In this document: positions 42,729 through 52,200 of the stretch, one piece after another
Layout of the letters: every line of letters begins with the position of its first letter
Position numbering within the stretch: position 1 is the first letter of the stretch
Assembly (NCBI RefSeq): GCF_003479805.1
Contig: NZ_QUHV01000001.1
Span: 1-64,000 of the forward strand
Length of the DNA stretch: 64,000 nt
Direction of reading: 5' to 3'
DNA from: Collinsella sp. AF08-23
Lineage (GTDB): Bacteria > Actinomycetota > Coriobacteriia > Coriobacteriales > Coriobacteriaceae
Program-made: the position numbers and the translations under genes
The notes under the pieces: generated by a model
The model's database searches: none
Told to the model about the DNA's origin: nothing
The model's input: the letters and a program-made list of their open reading frames with translations, nothing else

Positions 42729-45524
42729 ATGATCGTAAACGGCCCCGGAATCTCGTTCACCGAGCCCGATATCGGATCCGAGTTCGTCCCACCCATCCCC
42801 GAGCACCCGCGCGAGAAGATCGTGGCGCTGTGCGAGCACTGCACCAACCGCCTGTTGGGCCGCAAGGAGCTCAAGCCCTTCGAGTATTGGGCGTTCGCCG
42901 AGGTGACGACCGACGAGATGGCCGACGTGCTCCTTAAGATGAAGATGCGCCGCCCCTACACCCTCGCCGACGCGGTGAAGGCGACCGGCATGGACGAGGT
43001 CGCGCTCGAGAAACTCCTCGACGAGATGAGCTACATCGGCCTGCTCGAGTACAACTGGGAGAACCCCACGCGCACCAAGCAGTGGGTCCTGCCCATGCTC
43101 GTGCCCGGCTCGGCGGAGTTCCTCAACATGCGCCAGTCCCAGATCGACGAGCACCCGGCGGTGGCGAAGTTCTTCGAGCAGGCATCAAAGGGGGCGCTTG
43201 CCAAGGCCACGCCGATGGTCCCGCCCGGAGGTGCGGGCATCGGCATGCACGTCATCCCGGTGGAGCAGGCCATCCAGATGGAGGACCGCTCCGTCTCCAT
43301 CGAGCACATCGAGCACTGGCTCGATAAGTACGAGGGCAAGTACGCCGCGAGCCCCTGCAGCTGCCGCATGAGCCGTGCGAAGCTGGGCGAGGGCTGCGGC
43401 GATGACCCGAACGACTGGTGCATCGCCGTGGGCGACATGGCCGATTATGTGGTGGAGACCGATCGCGGCCACTACATCACGCGCGAGGAGGTCTACGAGA
43501 CCCTGCGCCAGGCCGAGGCGAACGGCTTTGTGCACCAGATCACCAACATCGACGGCGAGGACAAGATCTTCGCGATCTGCAACTGCAACGTGAACGTGTG
43601 CTACGCGCTGCGCACCTCGCAGCTGTTCAACACCCCGAACCTGTCCCGCTCGGCGTACGTGGCGCGCACCGAGGCCGACAAGTGCGTCGCGTGTGGCCGC
43701 TGCGTGGAGGTGTGCCCCGCGGGTGCCGTCAAACTCGGCCAGAAGCTCTGCGCCGCGAGCACGGGCAAGGTGCCGGAGTACCCCAAGCAGGAGCTGCCGG
43801 ACGCCGTGAAGTGGGGCCCCGAGAAGTGGAGCCCCGACTACCGCAACAAGAACCGCATCGAGACGTACGACACGGGTACCTCCCCCTGTAAGACGGCGTG
43901 CCCCGCGCACATCGCCGTCCAGGGCTACCTCAAGCTCGCCGCCCAGGGGCGCTACCGCGACGCGCTCGCCCTCATCAAGCGCGAGAACCCGCTTCCGGCG
44001 ATCTGCGGCCGCATCTGCAACCGCCGCTGCGAGGACGCCTGCACGCGCGGCCGCATCGACGCCGCCGTGGCCATCGACGAGGTGAAGAAGTTCATCGCCC
44101 AGCAGGACCTCGTGGCCGAGAACCGCTACGTGCCGGAGGTCGTGACGCCCACGCGCGCCGGCGGCTTCGACGACAAGATCGCCGTGATTGGCGCCGGTCC
44201 CGCGGGCCTGTCCTGCGCGTTCTATCTCGCGGAGAAGGGCTACAAGCCGGTCATCTTCGAGAAGAGCGCCCGCCCCGGCGGCATGCTCACCTACGGAATC
44301 CCGAGCTACAAGCTGGAGAAGGACGTCATCGAGGCGGAGGTCGAGATCATCCGCGAGATGGGCGTCGACATCCGCCTGGGCGTCGAGGTCGGTCGCGACG
44401 TGACCCTCGACGAGCTGCGCGAGCAGGGCTTCAAGGCGTTCTACGTGGCGATCGGCTGCCAGGGCGGCCGTCTGCCCGGCATCCCGGGCGAGGACGCCGA
44501 GGGCGTCTCGGTCGCCGTCGATTTCCTCCGCGGCGTGGCCGAGCAGCAGGACGGCGGCGGCGAGGCCGCGCCGATGCCCGGCCGCACCATCGTGGTGGGC
44601 GGCGGCAACGTCGCCATCGACGTCGCCCGCACCGCGGCGCGCCTGGGCAGCGAGCATGTCGAGATGTTCTGCCTGGAGAGCGCCGAGGACATGCCGGCCA
44701 GTACGGAGGAGGTCGTGGAGGCCAACGAGGATGGCGTCCACATTTCCTGCGGATGGGGGCCGGTCGAGGTCCGCACCGGCGAGGACGGCCGCGTGAGCGA
44801 GATCGTCTTCAAACGCTGCCTGCGCGTCTTCAACGATGAGGGTCGCTTCGACCCGACCTATGACGAGGGCGAGCTGCGCACCGTCTCCGCCGACCGCGTG
44901 GTGTTCTCCATCGGCCAGTCCATCCTGTGGGGTGACCTGCTCGAGGGCGAAGCGGTGGAGCTCGGCCGCGGCCAGGGCGCCGTCGCCGATCCCAAGACCT
45001 ATCAGACCGCCCAGCCCGACATCTTTGTGGGCGGCGACGTCTACACCGGCCCGAAGTTCGCCATCGACGCCATCGCCGCTGGTCACGAGGCCGCGGTTTC
45101 CATCCACCGCTTCGTGCAGGACGCGACGCTCACCATCGGCCGCAATCCCCGCGCCTACCGCGAGCTCAACCGCGACGACGTGGAGTTCGGCAGCTACGAT
45201 ACGGCGAGCCGTGGCGACGCCGTGCACAACTATGACCGCGAGAAGGCGCAGCCCTTTCGTGAGTATGTCGAGACCTTCACCGAGGAGCAGGTCCGCGCTG
45301 AGACCGCGCGCTGCCTGGGCTGCGGTGCGAGCATCGTCGACGAGAACAAGTGCATCGGCTGCGGCTTGTGTACCACCAAGTGTGCGTTCGACGCCATCCA
45401 CCTGCACCGCGAGCATCCCGAGTGCTCTAACATGGTGAAGTACGAGAAGAAGGTCCCGAGCTTGGCAAAGTACGCGCTCAAGCGCGAGATCAAGATCCGC
45501 TTTAGCTCAAAGGGATCCAAATAA
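42729..45524 (+). CDS. Large Fe-S flavoprotein with GltD-like NAD(P)H:FAD core
   Basis: 931-residue cytoplasmic electron-transfer protein. The first 310 residues have a helical start and Cys pairs (SPCSCRMSRAKLGEGC, CNCNVNVC). A 4Fe-4S motif follows, KCVACGRCVEVCPAG, near 320. A glutamate-synthase small-subunit-like part then has CKTACPAH, ICGRICNRRCEDAC, the FAD fingerprint AVIGAGPAGLSCAFY near 483 and the NAD(P) fingerprint VVGGGNVAIDVARTA near 621. A C-terminal pair of Cys motifs (CLGCGASIVD, KCIGCGLCTTKC) lies near 860-885. ATG 42729 follows AAAGGAAA. It sits between hypB and hypA, so a role in hydrogen or another nickel-dependent redox pathway is likely. The electron partners are unknown. 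Confidence 0.82.
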   Translation: MIVNGPGISFTEPDIGSEFVPPIPEHPREKIVALCEHCTNRLLGRKELKPFEYWAFAEVTTDEMADVLLKMKMRRPYTLADAVKATGMDEVALEKLLDEMSYIGLLEYNWENPTRTKQWVLPMLVPGSAEFLNMRQSQIDEHPAVAKFFEQASKGALAKATPMVPPGGAGIGMHVIPVEQAIQMEDRSVSIEHIEHWLDKYEGKYAASPCSCRMSRAKLGEGCGDDPNDWCIAVGDMADYVVETDRGHYITREEVYETLRQAEANGFVHQITNIDGEDKIFAICNCNVNVCYALRTSQLFNTPNLSRSAYVARTEADKCVACGRCVEVCPAGAVKLGQKLCAASTGKVPEYPKQELPDAVKWGPEKWSPDYRNKNRIETYDTGTSPCKTACPAHIAVQGYLKLAAQGRYRDALALIKRENPLPAICGRICNRRCEDACTRGRIDAAVAIDEVKKFIAQQDLVAENRYVPEVVTPTRAGGFDDKIAVIGAGPAGLSCAFYLAEKGYKPVIFEKSARPGGMLTYGIPSYKLEKDVIEAEVEIIREMGVDIRLGVEVGRDVTLDELREQGFKAFYVAIGCQGGRLPGIPGEDAEGVSVAVDFLRGVAEQQDGGGEAAPMPGRTIVVGGGNVAIDVARTAARLGSEHVEMFCLESAEDMPASTEEVVEANEDGVHISCGWGPVEVRTGEDGRVSEIVFKRCLRVFNDEGRFDPTYDEGELRTVSADRVVFSIGQSILWGDLLEGEAVELGRGQGAVADPKTYQTAQPDIFVGGDVYTGPKFAIDAIAAGHEAAVSIHRFVQDATLTIGRNPRAYRELNRDDVEFGSYDTASRGDAVHNYDREKAQPFREYVETFTEEQVRAETARCLGCGASIVDENKCIGCGLCTTKCAFDAIHLHREHPECSNMVKYEKKVPSLAKYALKREIKIRFSSKGSK

Positions 45525-45626
45525 CTCATCTTGCCTCTCAGCCGGGGGGGTGACCAAAAGGTCTAGCCCTCTCGGCTTTCAAGGCGATCTGGGGCATTTT
45601 GACCCTTTGAGTTTGGAGTTTTGTTC

Positions 45627-46028
45627 ATGCATGAATTGGGCATTGTCTTCCATATCATCCGCAGCGTTGAGGAGGTTGCGGCGCAAAATAACCTGCGTCG
45701 CGTCTCCTCGGTCACGTTGGAGCTCGGCGAAGTGTCGGGCATCATCCCGAGGTACCTCACCGACTGCTGGAACTGGGCATGCGCCAAGCATGACCTGATG
45801 CGTGGGGCGGAACTTGTAATCGAAGAGGTGCCCGCCGTCACGTTCTGCGAGGCCTGCGAAAAGACGTACGGCACGGTCGAGCACGGGCGCATGTGTCCGT
45901 ATTGCGGCAGCGAGCGCACCTATCTGGTGCAGGGCGACGAGTCAGTTATCAAGGAGATCGCCACTCCCGACGAGGAGGGGTCCGCTGTCTCGGCTGCTGA
46001 TGGGTGCGCCCACGAAAGCTTGCATTGA
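45627..46028 (+). CDS. hypA: Hydrogenase nickel insertion chaperone HypA
   Basis: The 133-residue metallochaperone starts MHELG, with the conserved nickel-binding His2, so ATG 45627 is chosen over an in-frame TTG two codons upstream. The zinc site is CEAC..CPYC (residues about 74-95). VTLELGEVSGIIP is typical. The C-terminus is extended by about 20 residues. It follows the flavoprotein by 102 nt and completes a HypA/HypB pair. Confidence 0.92.
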   Translation: MHELGIVFHIIRSVEEVAAQNNLRRVSSVTLELGEVSGIIPRYLTDCWNWACAKHDLMRGAELVIEEVPAVTFCEACEKTYGTVEHGRMCPYCGSERTYLVQGDESVIKEIATPDEEGSAVSAADGCAHESLH

Positions 46029-46091
46029 GAGGTGGCGTCGAGGTCGCTGTGGGGTCCCGCGTATTATCCGGTTCCTCGCAACGATGCCCGG

Positions 46092-46802
46092 TTATCGCTC
46101 GAATTGTTCGGCGAACTGCCTCGCGAGGGCGCTCAGCTCGTTGACCTGCTGCTCGAGCTCGGCGATGCGCCGCGCGTTGCCCGCGATGCCCTCGCGGTTC
46201 ATGATCGAGTCCTCCTCGACGGGGTCGGGCATGTTCTCTCGGTGGCAGCTTGCATCGAAGCTTTCGCTCATCACGCGGCATCCGTTGCGCTTGACCACGC
46301 GTCCGGGGATGCCAACAACCGTGCAGTTGTTGGGCACGTCCTTCACCACAACGGAGTTGCCTCCGATGCGTACGTTGTCGCCAATATGGATATTGCCCAA
46401 AACCTTGGCGCCCGTTCCCACGGTGACATTGTTGCCAAGCGTGGGGTGGCGCTTGCCGCTCTCGTTGCCCGTGCCTCCCAGGGTGACGCCTTGGTACAAG
46501 ACGCAGTCGTCTCCGACAATGGTCGTCTCGCCTATCACCACACCCATGGCATGATCGATGAAGAGACGCCGCCCAAGCTGCGCGGCGGGATGAATCTCGA
46601 CGCCGGTGAAAAACCTCGTGACCTGCGAAAGGACGCGAGCGAGGCCGCGTGCTCCGTGCTCCCACAACCAATGTTCGGGTGTGTGCATCCACTTGGCGTG
46701 GAGCCCTGGATAGGAGAGGAAGATCACAAGGCTGCTCTGCGCGGCGGGGTCGTTGGCCTTGACGGTCGCGATGTCCTCGCGGACGGTGGCGATGGCTCCC
46801 AT
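46092..46802 (-). CDS. cysE: Serine O-acetyltransferase
   Basis: Acetylates serine for cysteine synthesis. The 236 residues form a short EpsC-like enzyme with hexapeptide repeats: IHPAAQLGRRLFIDHAMGVV (catalytic His), GVTLGGTGNESGKRHPTLG, VRIGGNSVVVKDVP. A C-terminal coiled-coil-like tail with RRIAELEQQVNELSAL is added. ATG 46802 follows AGGAGG; the upstream 15-codon extension is not used. It faces hypA tail to tail and diverges from the DedA gene. Confidence 0.93.
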   Translation of the reverse strand: MGAIATVREDIATVKANDPAAQSSLVIFLSYPGLHAKWMHTPEHWLWEHGARGLARVLSQVTRFFTGVEIHPAAQLGRRLFIDHAMGVVIGETTIVGDDCVLYQGVTLGGTGNESGKRHPTLGNNVTVGTGAKVLGNIHIGDNVRIGGNSVVVKDVPNNCTVVGIPGRVVKRNGCRVMSESFDASCHRENMPDPVEEDSIMNREGIAGNARRIAELEQQVNELSALARQFAEQFER

Positions 46803-47063
46803 GTCTTCCTCCTGGGGCGCTTGGCTTTTTTGGCGTGTGAGGTGCAAGTGTACGCGCCCTCCCGTGTAATGTCGAGAGAATCGCTAGGATTAACAAGATG
46901 GAGACAGAGGCGGGGCGGTGACCGCGTGATGTCGCACACCTCCCATGTCAAGGAGGTTCTGGAAAGACTGCGCACATTACCAAGGCGTTATGCGCGACCG
47001 CTATTATGGTGAACATTGCATTTTGCAGCAGTTGATCAATGCAGTCGCTTAGAAGGGCATCAC

Positions 47064-47714
47064 ATGCAAGAGGCATTCTTCAGTTTCATTAGCCAGTTTG
47101 GCTACTTCGCGGTCGCAGGCCTCATCTTGTTCGAGAACGTGTTCCCTCCCATCCCGAGCGAGCTCATCCTGCCACTGTCCGGTTTCCTCGCAACGCAAAC
47201 CGCGATGACGCTCCCGGGAGTCATCATCGCTGCCACTGTGGGCTCCGTTGTGGGCGCGTATTTCCTCTACGGCATCGGCCGTCTGCTTTCGCAGGAGCGC
47301 CTCGAGGGCTTCTTCGACACCAAGCCCATGCGCATGCTCGGCTTCCATTCCGACGACGTTGCCAAGGCCATCGGTTGGTTCGACCGCAAGGGCCAGATCA
47401 CGGTGCTCATCTGCCGCTGCATCCCCGTGGTGCGCAGCCTCATCTCCATTCCCGCTGGGACCGCCAAGATGAACATGGTCCGCTTTGCGATCTACACCCT
47501 CGTGGGCTCGCTGGCGTGGAACGCCATCCTGTGCACGCTCGGCTTTTGGGCCGGCGGCGCTTGGGAGCAAATCACTGCTCAGGCCGAGTGGGTGTCGAGC
47601 GTCGTGAAGGTCGTCATCATTGTCGTAGCTGTCGCTGTGGTGGCTTGGTGGATCAAGTTCCGCATCCTGCCGGCGCGTGCCGAGCAGAAGCGCCGTGAGG
47701 CCGAGGGCGAGTAG
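47064..47714 (+). CDS. DedA-family membrane protein
   Basis: The 216-residue DedA/VTT-domain protein is in a family linked to lipid-carrier (undecaprenyl phosphate) flipping and membrane homeostasis. Visible marks are ENVFPPIPSELILPLSGFLA near residue 24, GAYFLYGIGRL, and the basic CRCIPVVRSLISIPAGTAKM, followed by two C-terminal helices. ATG 47064 follows AAGGG; the frame upstream to 47016 has no site. Confidence 0.87.
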   Translation: MQEAFFSFISQFGYFAVAGLILFENVFPPIPSELILPLSGFLATQTAMTLPGVIIAATVGSVVGAYFLYGIGRLLSQERLEGFFDTKPMRMLGFHSDDVAKAIGWFDRKGQITVLICRCIPVVRSLISIPAGTAKMNMVRFAIYTLVGSLAWNAILCTLGFWAGGAWEQITAQAEWVSSVVKVVIIVVAVAVVAWWIKFRILPARAEQKRREAEGE

Positions 47715-47805
47715 GGACGCGGGCGCGGGTGCATCGCCGCGCGAACCGTTTCGCGGTGATTAATTTTGCCGACACTCCATCGTGGCGGAGTACAATCAAG
47801 CGTAC

Positions 47806-47877
47806 ATGCCGTTGCCGGGCCATGTGCCCGGCATTCTCGTTTGCAAGGGGCCTCCGCCTGGAGGGCCCTTACGTTGA
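47806..47877 (+). CDS. Putative branched-chain leader peptide upstream of ilvE
   Basis: A 23-codon frame starts ATG CCG TTG and contains consecutive Ile-Leu-Val codons (ATT CTC GTT) at positions 10-12 plus further Leu and Val. TACAAT at 47791-47796 would place the transcript start within a few nucleotides of this ATG, so it may be leaderless. Two hairpins overlap it: 47814-47832 and 47847-47868. It ends 45 nt before ilvE. This fits a transcription attenuator, although the T run after the second hairpin is short. Confidence 0.45.
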   Translation: MPLPGHVPGILVCKGPPPGGPLR

Positions 47878-47921
47878 ACGCGCGCCCCCGACGAGGGGCT
47901 TCATCGAGTAAGGAGTTCGCG

Positions 47922-48962
47922 ATGACCGTTGAGAAGAAGGACCTGGACTGGGGTAACCTCGACTTCAGCTACCGCAAGACGGACTACAGCTACGTGTCCA
48001 ACTACAAGGACGGCGCATGGGACGAGGGCGGTCTCACCACCGACCATACCATCACGCTGTCCGAGTGCGCGGGAATCCTCCATTACTGTCAGGAGGTCTT
48101 CGAGGGCCTCAAGGCCTACACCACCGAGGACGGCTCCATCGTCTGCTTCCGCCCCGACATGAATGCCCAGCGCATGGCTGATTCCGCCGAGCGCCTCGTG
48201 ATGCCCGCCTTCCCGCAGGACCGCTTCGTTGAGGCCGTCAAGCAGGTCGTCGAGGCAAACGCCGCGTGGGTGCCGCCGTTCGGCTCCGGCGCCACGCTCT
48301 ACGTGCGCCCGCTCATGGTCGCCACGGGCGACGTCATCGGCGTCAAGCCTGCCGACGAGTACCAGTTCCGCATTCTCGTGACCCCGGTGGGCCCGTACTT
48401 CAAGGGTGGCGACACGGCGGTCAAGCTGTGCGTCTCCAAGTATGACCGCGCCGCGCCCCACGGCACCGGCAACATCAAGGCCGGCCTCAACTACGCCATG
48501 AGCCTCAAGGCCGGCATGGACGCACACGCCAATGGCTATGCCGAGAACCTCTACCTCGACTCCGAGTCCCGCACCTACGTTGAGGAGACCGGCGGCGCCA
48601 ACGTGCTGTTCGTCGCCAAGGACGGCACGCTCGTGGTGCCCAAGTCCCACACCGACTCGATCCTGCCCTCCATCACCCGCCGCTCGCTCGTCCAGGTTGC
48701 CCAGGACCTGGGCATCACCGTTGACGAGCGCCCCGTCACGTGGGCCGAGGTCACCTCGGGTGCCTTTGTGGAGTGCGGCCTGTGCGGCACCGCCGCGGTC
48801 ATCTCCCCGGTGGGCGAGATCCACGACAGCGACACGGTCGTGGTCTTCCCCGACGGTCACGAGACCTCCGGTCCGGTGATGAAGAAGCTTCGCGAGACTC
48901 TCACCGGCATCCAGGGCGGCAGCATCGAGGACAAGCACGGTTGGGTCTGCAAGATCTGCTAA
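47922..48962 (+). CDS. ilvE: Branched-chain amino acid aminotransferase
   Basis: PLP enzyme that interconverts Ile, Leu and Val with their 2-keto acids. The 346 residues fit the BCAT-like long class. The PLP lysine lies in TGNIKAGLNYAMS, the substrate loop RPLMVATGD comes before it, and YVEETGGANVLFV and ECGLCGTAAVISPVG follow. ATG 47922 has AAGGAG directly upstream, so the longer open frame from 47766 is rejected. An I-L-V leader peptide precedes it. Confidence 0.95.
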   Translation: MTVEKKDLDWGNLDFSYRKTDYSYVSNYKDGAWDEGGLTTDHTITLSECAGILHYCQEVFEGLKAYTTEDGSIVCFRPDMNAQRMADSAERLVMPAFPQDRFVEAVKQVVEANAAWVPPFGSGATLYVRPLMVATGDVIGVKPADEYQFRILVTPVGPYFKGGDTAVKLCVSKYDRAAPHGTGNIKAGLNYAMSLKAGMDAHANGYAENLYLDSESRTYVEETGGANVLFVAKDGTLVVPKSHTDSILPSITRRSLVQVAQDLGITVDERPVTWAEVTSGAFVECGLCGTAAVISPVGEIHDSDTVVVFPDGHETSGPVMKKLRETLTGIQGGSIEDKHGWVCKIC

Positions 48963-49299
48963 GGCGTTTCCAGTCCAGGTTGCTCCGCCCGAACTGCATA
49001 GATGATGGTGTGGACGTTCGATGGTAGTCGGGCGTCCATGTTTTTCAGTGGTGGACCTCAATTCATTTGACAGATCGGAAGACTCGGGAAGCGAGGCGAA
49101 CACCGCGCCAAGAGGAACGAGCGGCATGAAATGCGGAGCGAACGCAGCGAAAAACGGAACAAGCGGCATGAAACGCGACGCGAGCGGACGAAAAGCGGCG
49201 TGAACGGTACCTGCTGTATCGCGGTAAAGACGCTGGGCATGAGGGGTGTAATATGAACGCACGCGTCTGCCGTTTTATGCTGCCTGTGAGGTGCCTGCT
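48963..49299 (+). other. Gene-free stretch before the giant surface protein
   Basis: Contains a tandem pair of 42-nt repeats (49114-49155 and 49156-49197) in which GGAAC(G/A)AGCGGCATGAAA is repeated. An open frame of 60 codons exists over it, but its Gly/Lys/Arg-rich product and lack of a ribosome site argue against a gene. The promoter of the surface protein must lie after the repeats. Confidence 0.5.
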
Positions 49300-52200
49300 A
49301 TGTTCGTTATCGGAACGAAGTTCGGAAAGGGGGGTGCTCGTCGATTTAAAGTCGGGCACCGTCTGCTGATGGGTGCCGGTGTGCGCGCCATTGTCGCCGT
49401 CGCGTGTGCTGCGGCGATGGTTTTGGAGGCCATCCCGCCAGGAGAGGCCCATGCGGCTCTCGCGGACGATCTCCAAAAACACCTCATCCAGACGGTCTCG
49501 CCTTCGGGCACCACTATCAACCTGTTCGATTATTGGGTGAACGACGCCGATGAGAGCGCGATCTCGGGCGATAACGGCGGAATCAACCGCGGGCACACCC
49601 TCAAATTCAACAACGGTGACCTCAACGGCGGCGCTGCCGGCTCTGGCGAAGGTCCCAATGCGTGGACGGGCGGGGCCGACCGCTACGGCGGAATCGTGAA
49701 GGACAAGCTGGAGAATGGCTACCCGGTGCTTTCGGGGACGAACTATCTTGATGAGGAATCGCTCGCGTACCTGTTCGACGCCTTCTCGGGTTCGGGCAAG
49801 AAGGCTCACATCGGCACCACGGGGCTGCTCAAAGCTGCGAACGGGTATTACGTGTATGACACGACGAATTTCGCGTCCTTCAACGTCGACTCCAATAGCT
49901 TTTCCGTCTACGACACATGGGGCATCAAGGGCTCGGGGGCGAGCTACAACGCCAACGGCCAGTTCTTCCCGTTCGCGCCCATCGACGAGGTGTTCGAGGA
50001 AGAGCGGGGAGGTGCCCTTGTCCAAACGGACGTCAACGCCGATGCGCCTGGGCTGAACCATCATTTCGGCATGTCCATGTCATCGCGGTTCGTGCAGCCC
50101 AGGGACGGCGTGACGCCGCAGGGTGACGCTATGGTCTTCGAGTTCTCCGGAGACGACGACGTATGGGTCTTTGTGGATGACATCTTGGTGGGGGACCTCG
50201 GCGGCATCCACAACGAGGCGACGCTGAGCATCGATTTTAAAACGGGCGACGTCAAGATCAACGGGCGCTCGGATGGCACCATGAGGGGCAAGTTCGAATC
50301 TGCGGGGGCGGAGACCTCCGCTTTCGACGGTGGTTCGAGCAGATTCAAGGACGGCACCCAGCACACGCTGCGTTTCTTCTACCTTGAGCGGGGCGCGGGT
50401 GCCTCGAACATGAGCCTCAAGTTCAACCTCGTGAACGTTCCCAACACCGACATCGTCAAGGTCGACCAGCACGGCGACCCGGTCGCGGGCGCGGGCTTCA
50501 CGCTGTATCGTTCGAACGCGAACTGGGAGGAGGTCGCGCAGCTCGCCACCGGCGTCACCGACGTCAACGGCGGTATGGTGCTCACGGAGGACGACGGCAC
50601 GGTGCTGAGCTTCGATGAGCTCTATGAGCGCGATACGTCGCCCAACCATGCCGATAGCACGTATTACCTGCTCAAGGAGACGAGGATTCCCGCCGGCTAC
50701 AAGGCGCCCCTCGAGTACACGGACAAATGCATGCACCTTCAGTACATCTACTCCGACCAGATGGGAAGCGGTTACTTCGTCGATCCGGCGGGGACCGAAA
50801 CCTCCGATAGCTGGATGTGGAAGAACGGCGCCTCGATTGTGGCGAAGGAGGTCATCACGGCCCCGAATGACCCCGTCGAGGATGAGACCGGCGAGAAGGT
50901 CGATGTGTCGCAGGGCACGCTGTTCGCGGTCGCATTCAAGAAGACGAAGGCGGACGGTGTCGATTCGTGGGCTCCCATATACGGCAGCCCCGTGGAGGGC
51001 TACAAGGTGCTTTCGGGCGGCGCCTGGGACGACGTCATCGCGGCGGCAAAAGGCGACGAGCACGTCTTCACTCTGACGGCGAGCGGTCAGCTCCAGGTCG
51101 AACTCGACGACTTGCCGGGTGACATAGCCAAGTATTACCTGCTCATGGATGAGGACGAGCGCGATCAGGCCGAATATACGGTGGCGCTGTACTTCACGAC
51201 TGCCGCAAACGGCCTGAACGGTGCGACCGACGCCAATACGGTGCGTCTGAAGAATGACGGTTTCGAGCGCCAGTTCGCATCGACGATGTATATCACAAAC
51301 GTTAAGGACCGCCTGTTCGTCATGAAGGTCGACGATGCAGGCAATCCGGTCGCCGAGGCCGAGTTCACCTTGTACAAGGCAGATCAGGTGAATACCGACG
51401 GCGGTGTGGTGCGCCCGATCGACGAGGACGTCTACTACGATCGACTGGTGACGCAGGAGCAGCTCACCGCGCCCGTCAAACTCTCCGGTGCGGGCGTGTT
51501 CCCGCTCACGGCGGAGCGGTTCAACCCGCTTTCAAACGGCGTGTACTACCTCAAGGAGACGGGTGTTCCCGCTGGCTACGAGATAAACGACGAGTACGTC
51601 AAGGTCATCGTCGATGATACGGGCGTCTATGCCGATGCCGGCGCGAAGGATGACGGCATCAAGACCTTCTCGGGCGCGGGAAACTTACTGGCGTCGCTCG
51701 GTCAATACGGGGAAAACGACGATGTGAACAACACGCTGACGTGGATCAGGGGGTCCAAGCAGACGGGCGTGCTGGGCGATGCCGGCGCGATTGAATGGGG
51801 GAGCCCGAGCACGGCGCCCGACGACATCGTCGACCTCGAGTACGGGGCTGCCGGAGGCGCCTTGCAGTACGGTCCTGCGGAGCCGGGAGGGGCGTTTCGC
51901 ATCTACTGCGACGAGGGCATCAATCGCCTGTACATCCAACAGGCCGATGAGAACAAGGACCCTGACTCCAAGGGCACTTGGACGAACCTCGGTGCCATGC
52001 AGATCAACCAGCTGTTCACCGGGGCAACATGCGTGCAGGTGACCAATGAACGCACGGCATCCATCGAGGTGACCAAGCGGGTGTCCGCAGCCGCGGGGCT
52101 TGCTCCCGACCCGGATGCCGCCTTCCCCTTCGAGTTCACGTTCGACGGCGCGGGTTCCGACGGTGCGCTTACGTACAAGGCGCGTGTGTTCGAGGCCGAT

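Noticed and set aside
47761..47921. T-box riboswitch before ilvE
   Set aside because: No AGGGTGGNACCGCG-type T-box sequence is present; a leader peptide fits the sequence better.
49021..49203. Small Gly/Lys-rich protein before the giant surface gene
   Set aside because: The frame arises from a tandem 42-nt repeat, with no ribosome site; it is better described as a repeat.
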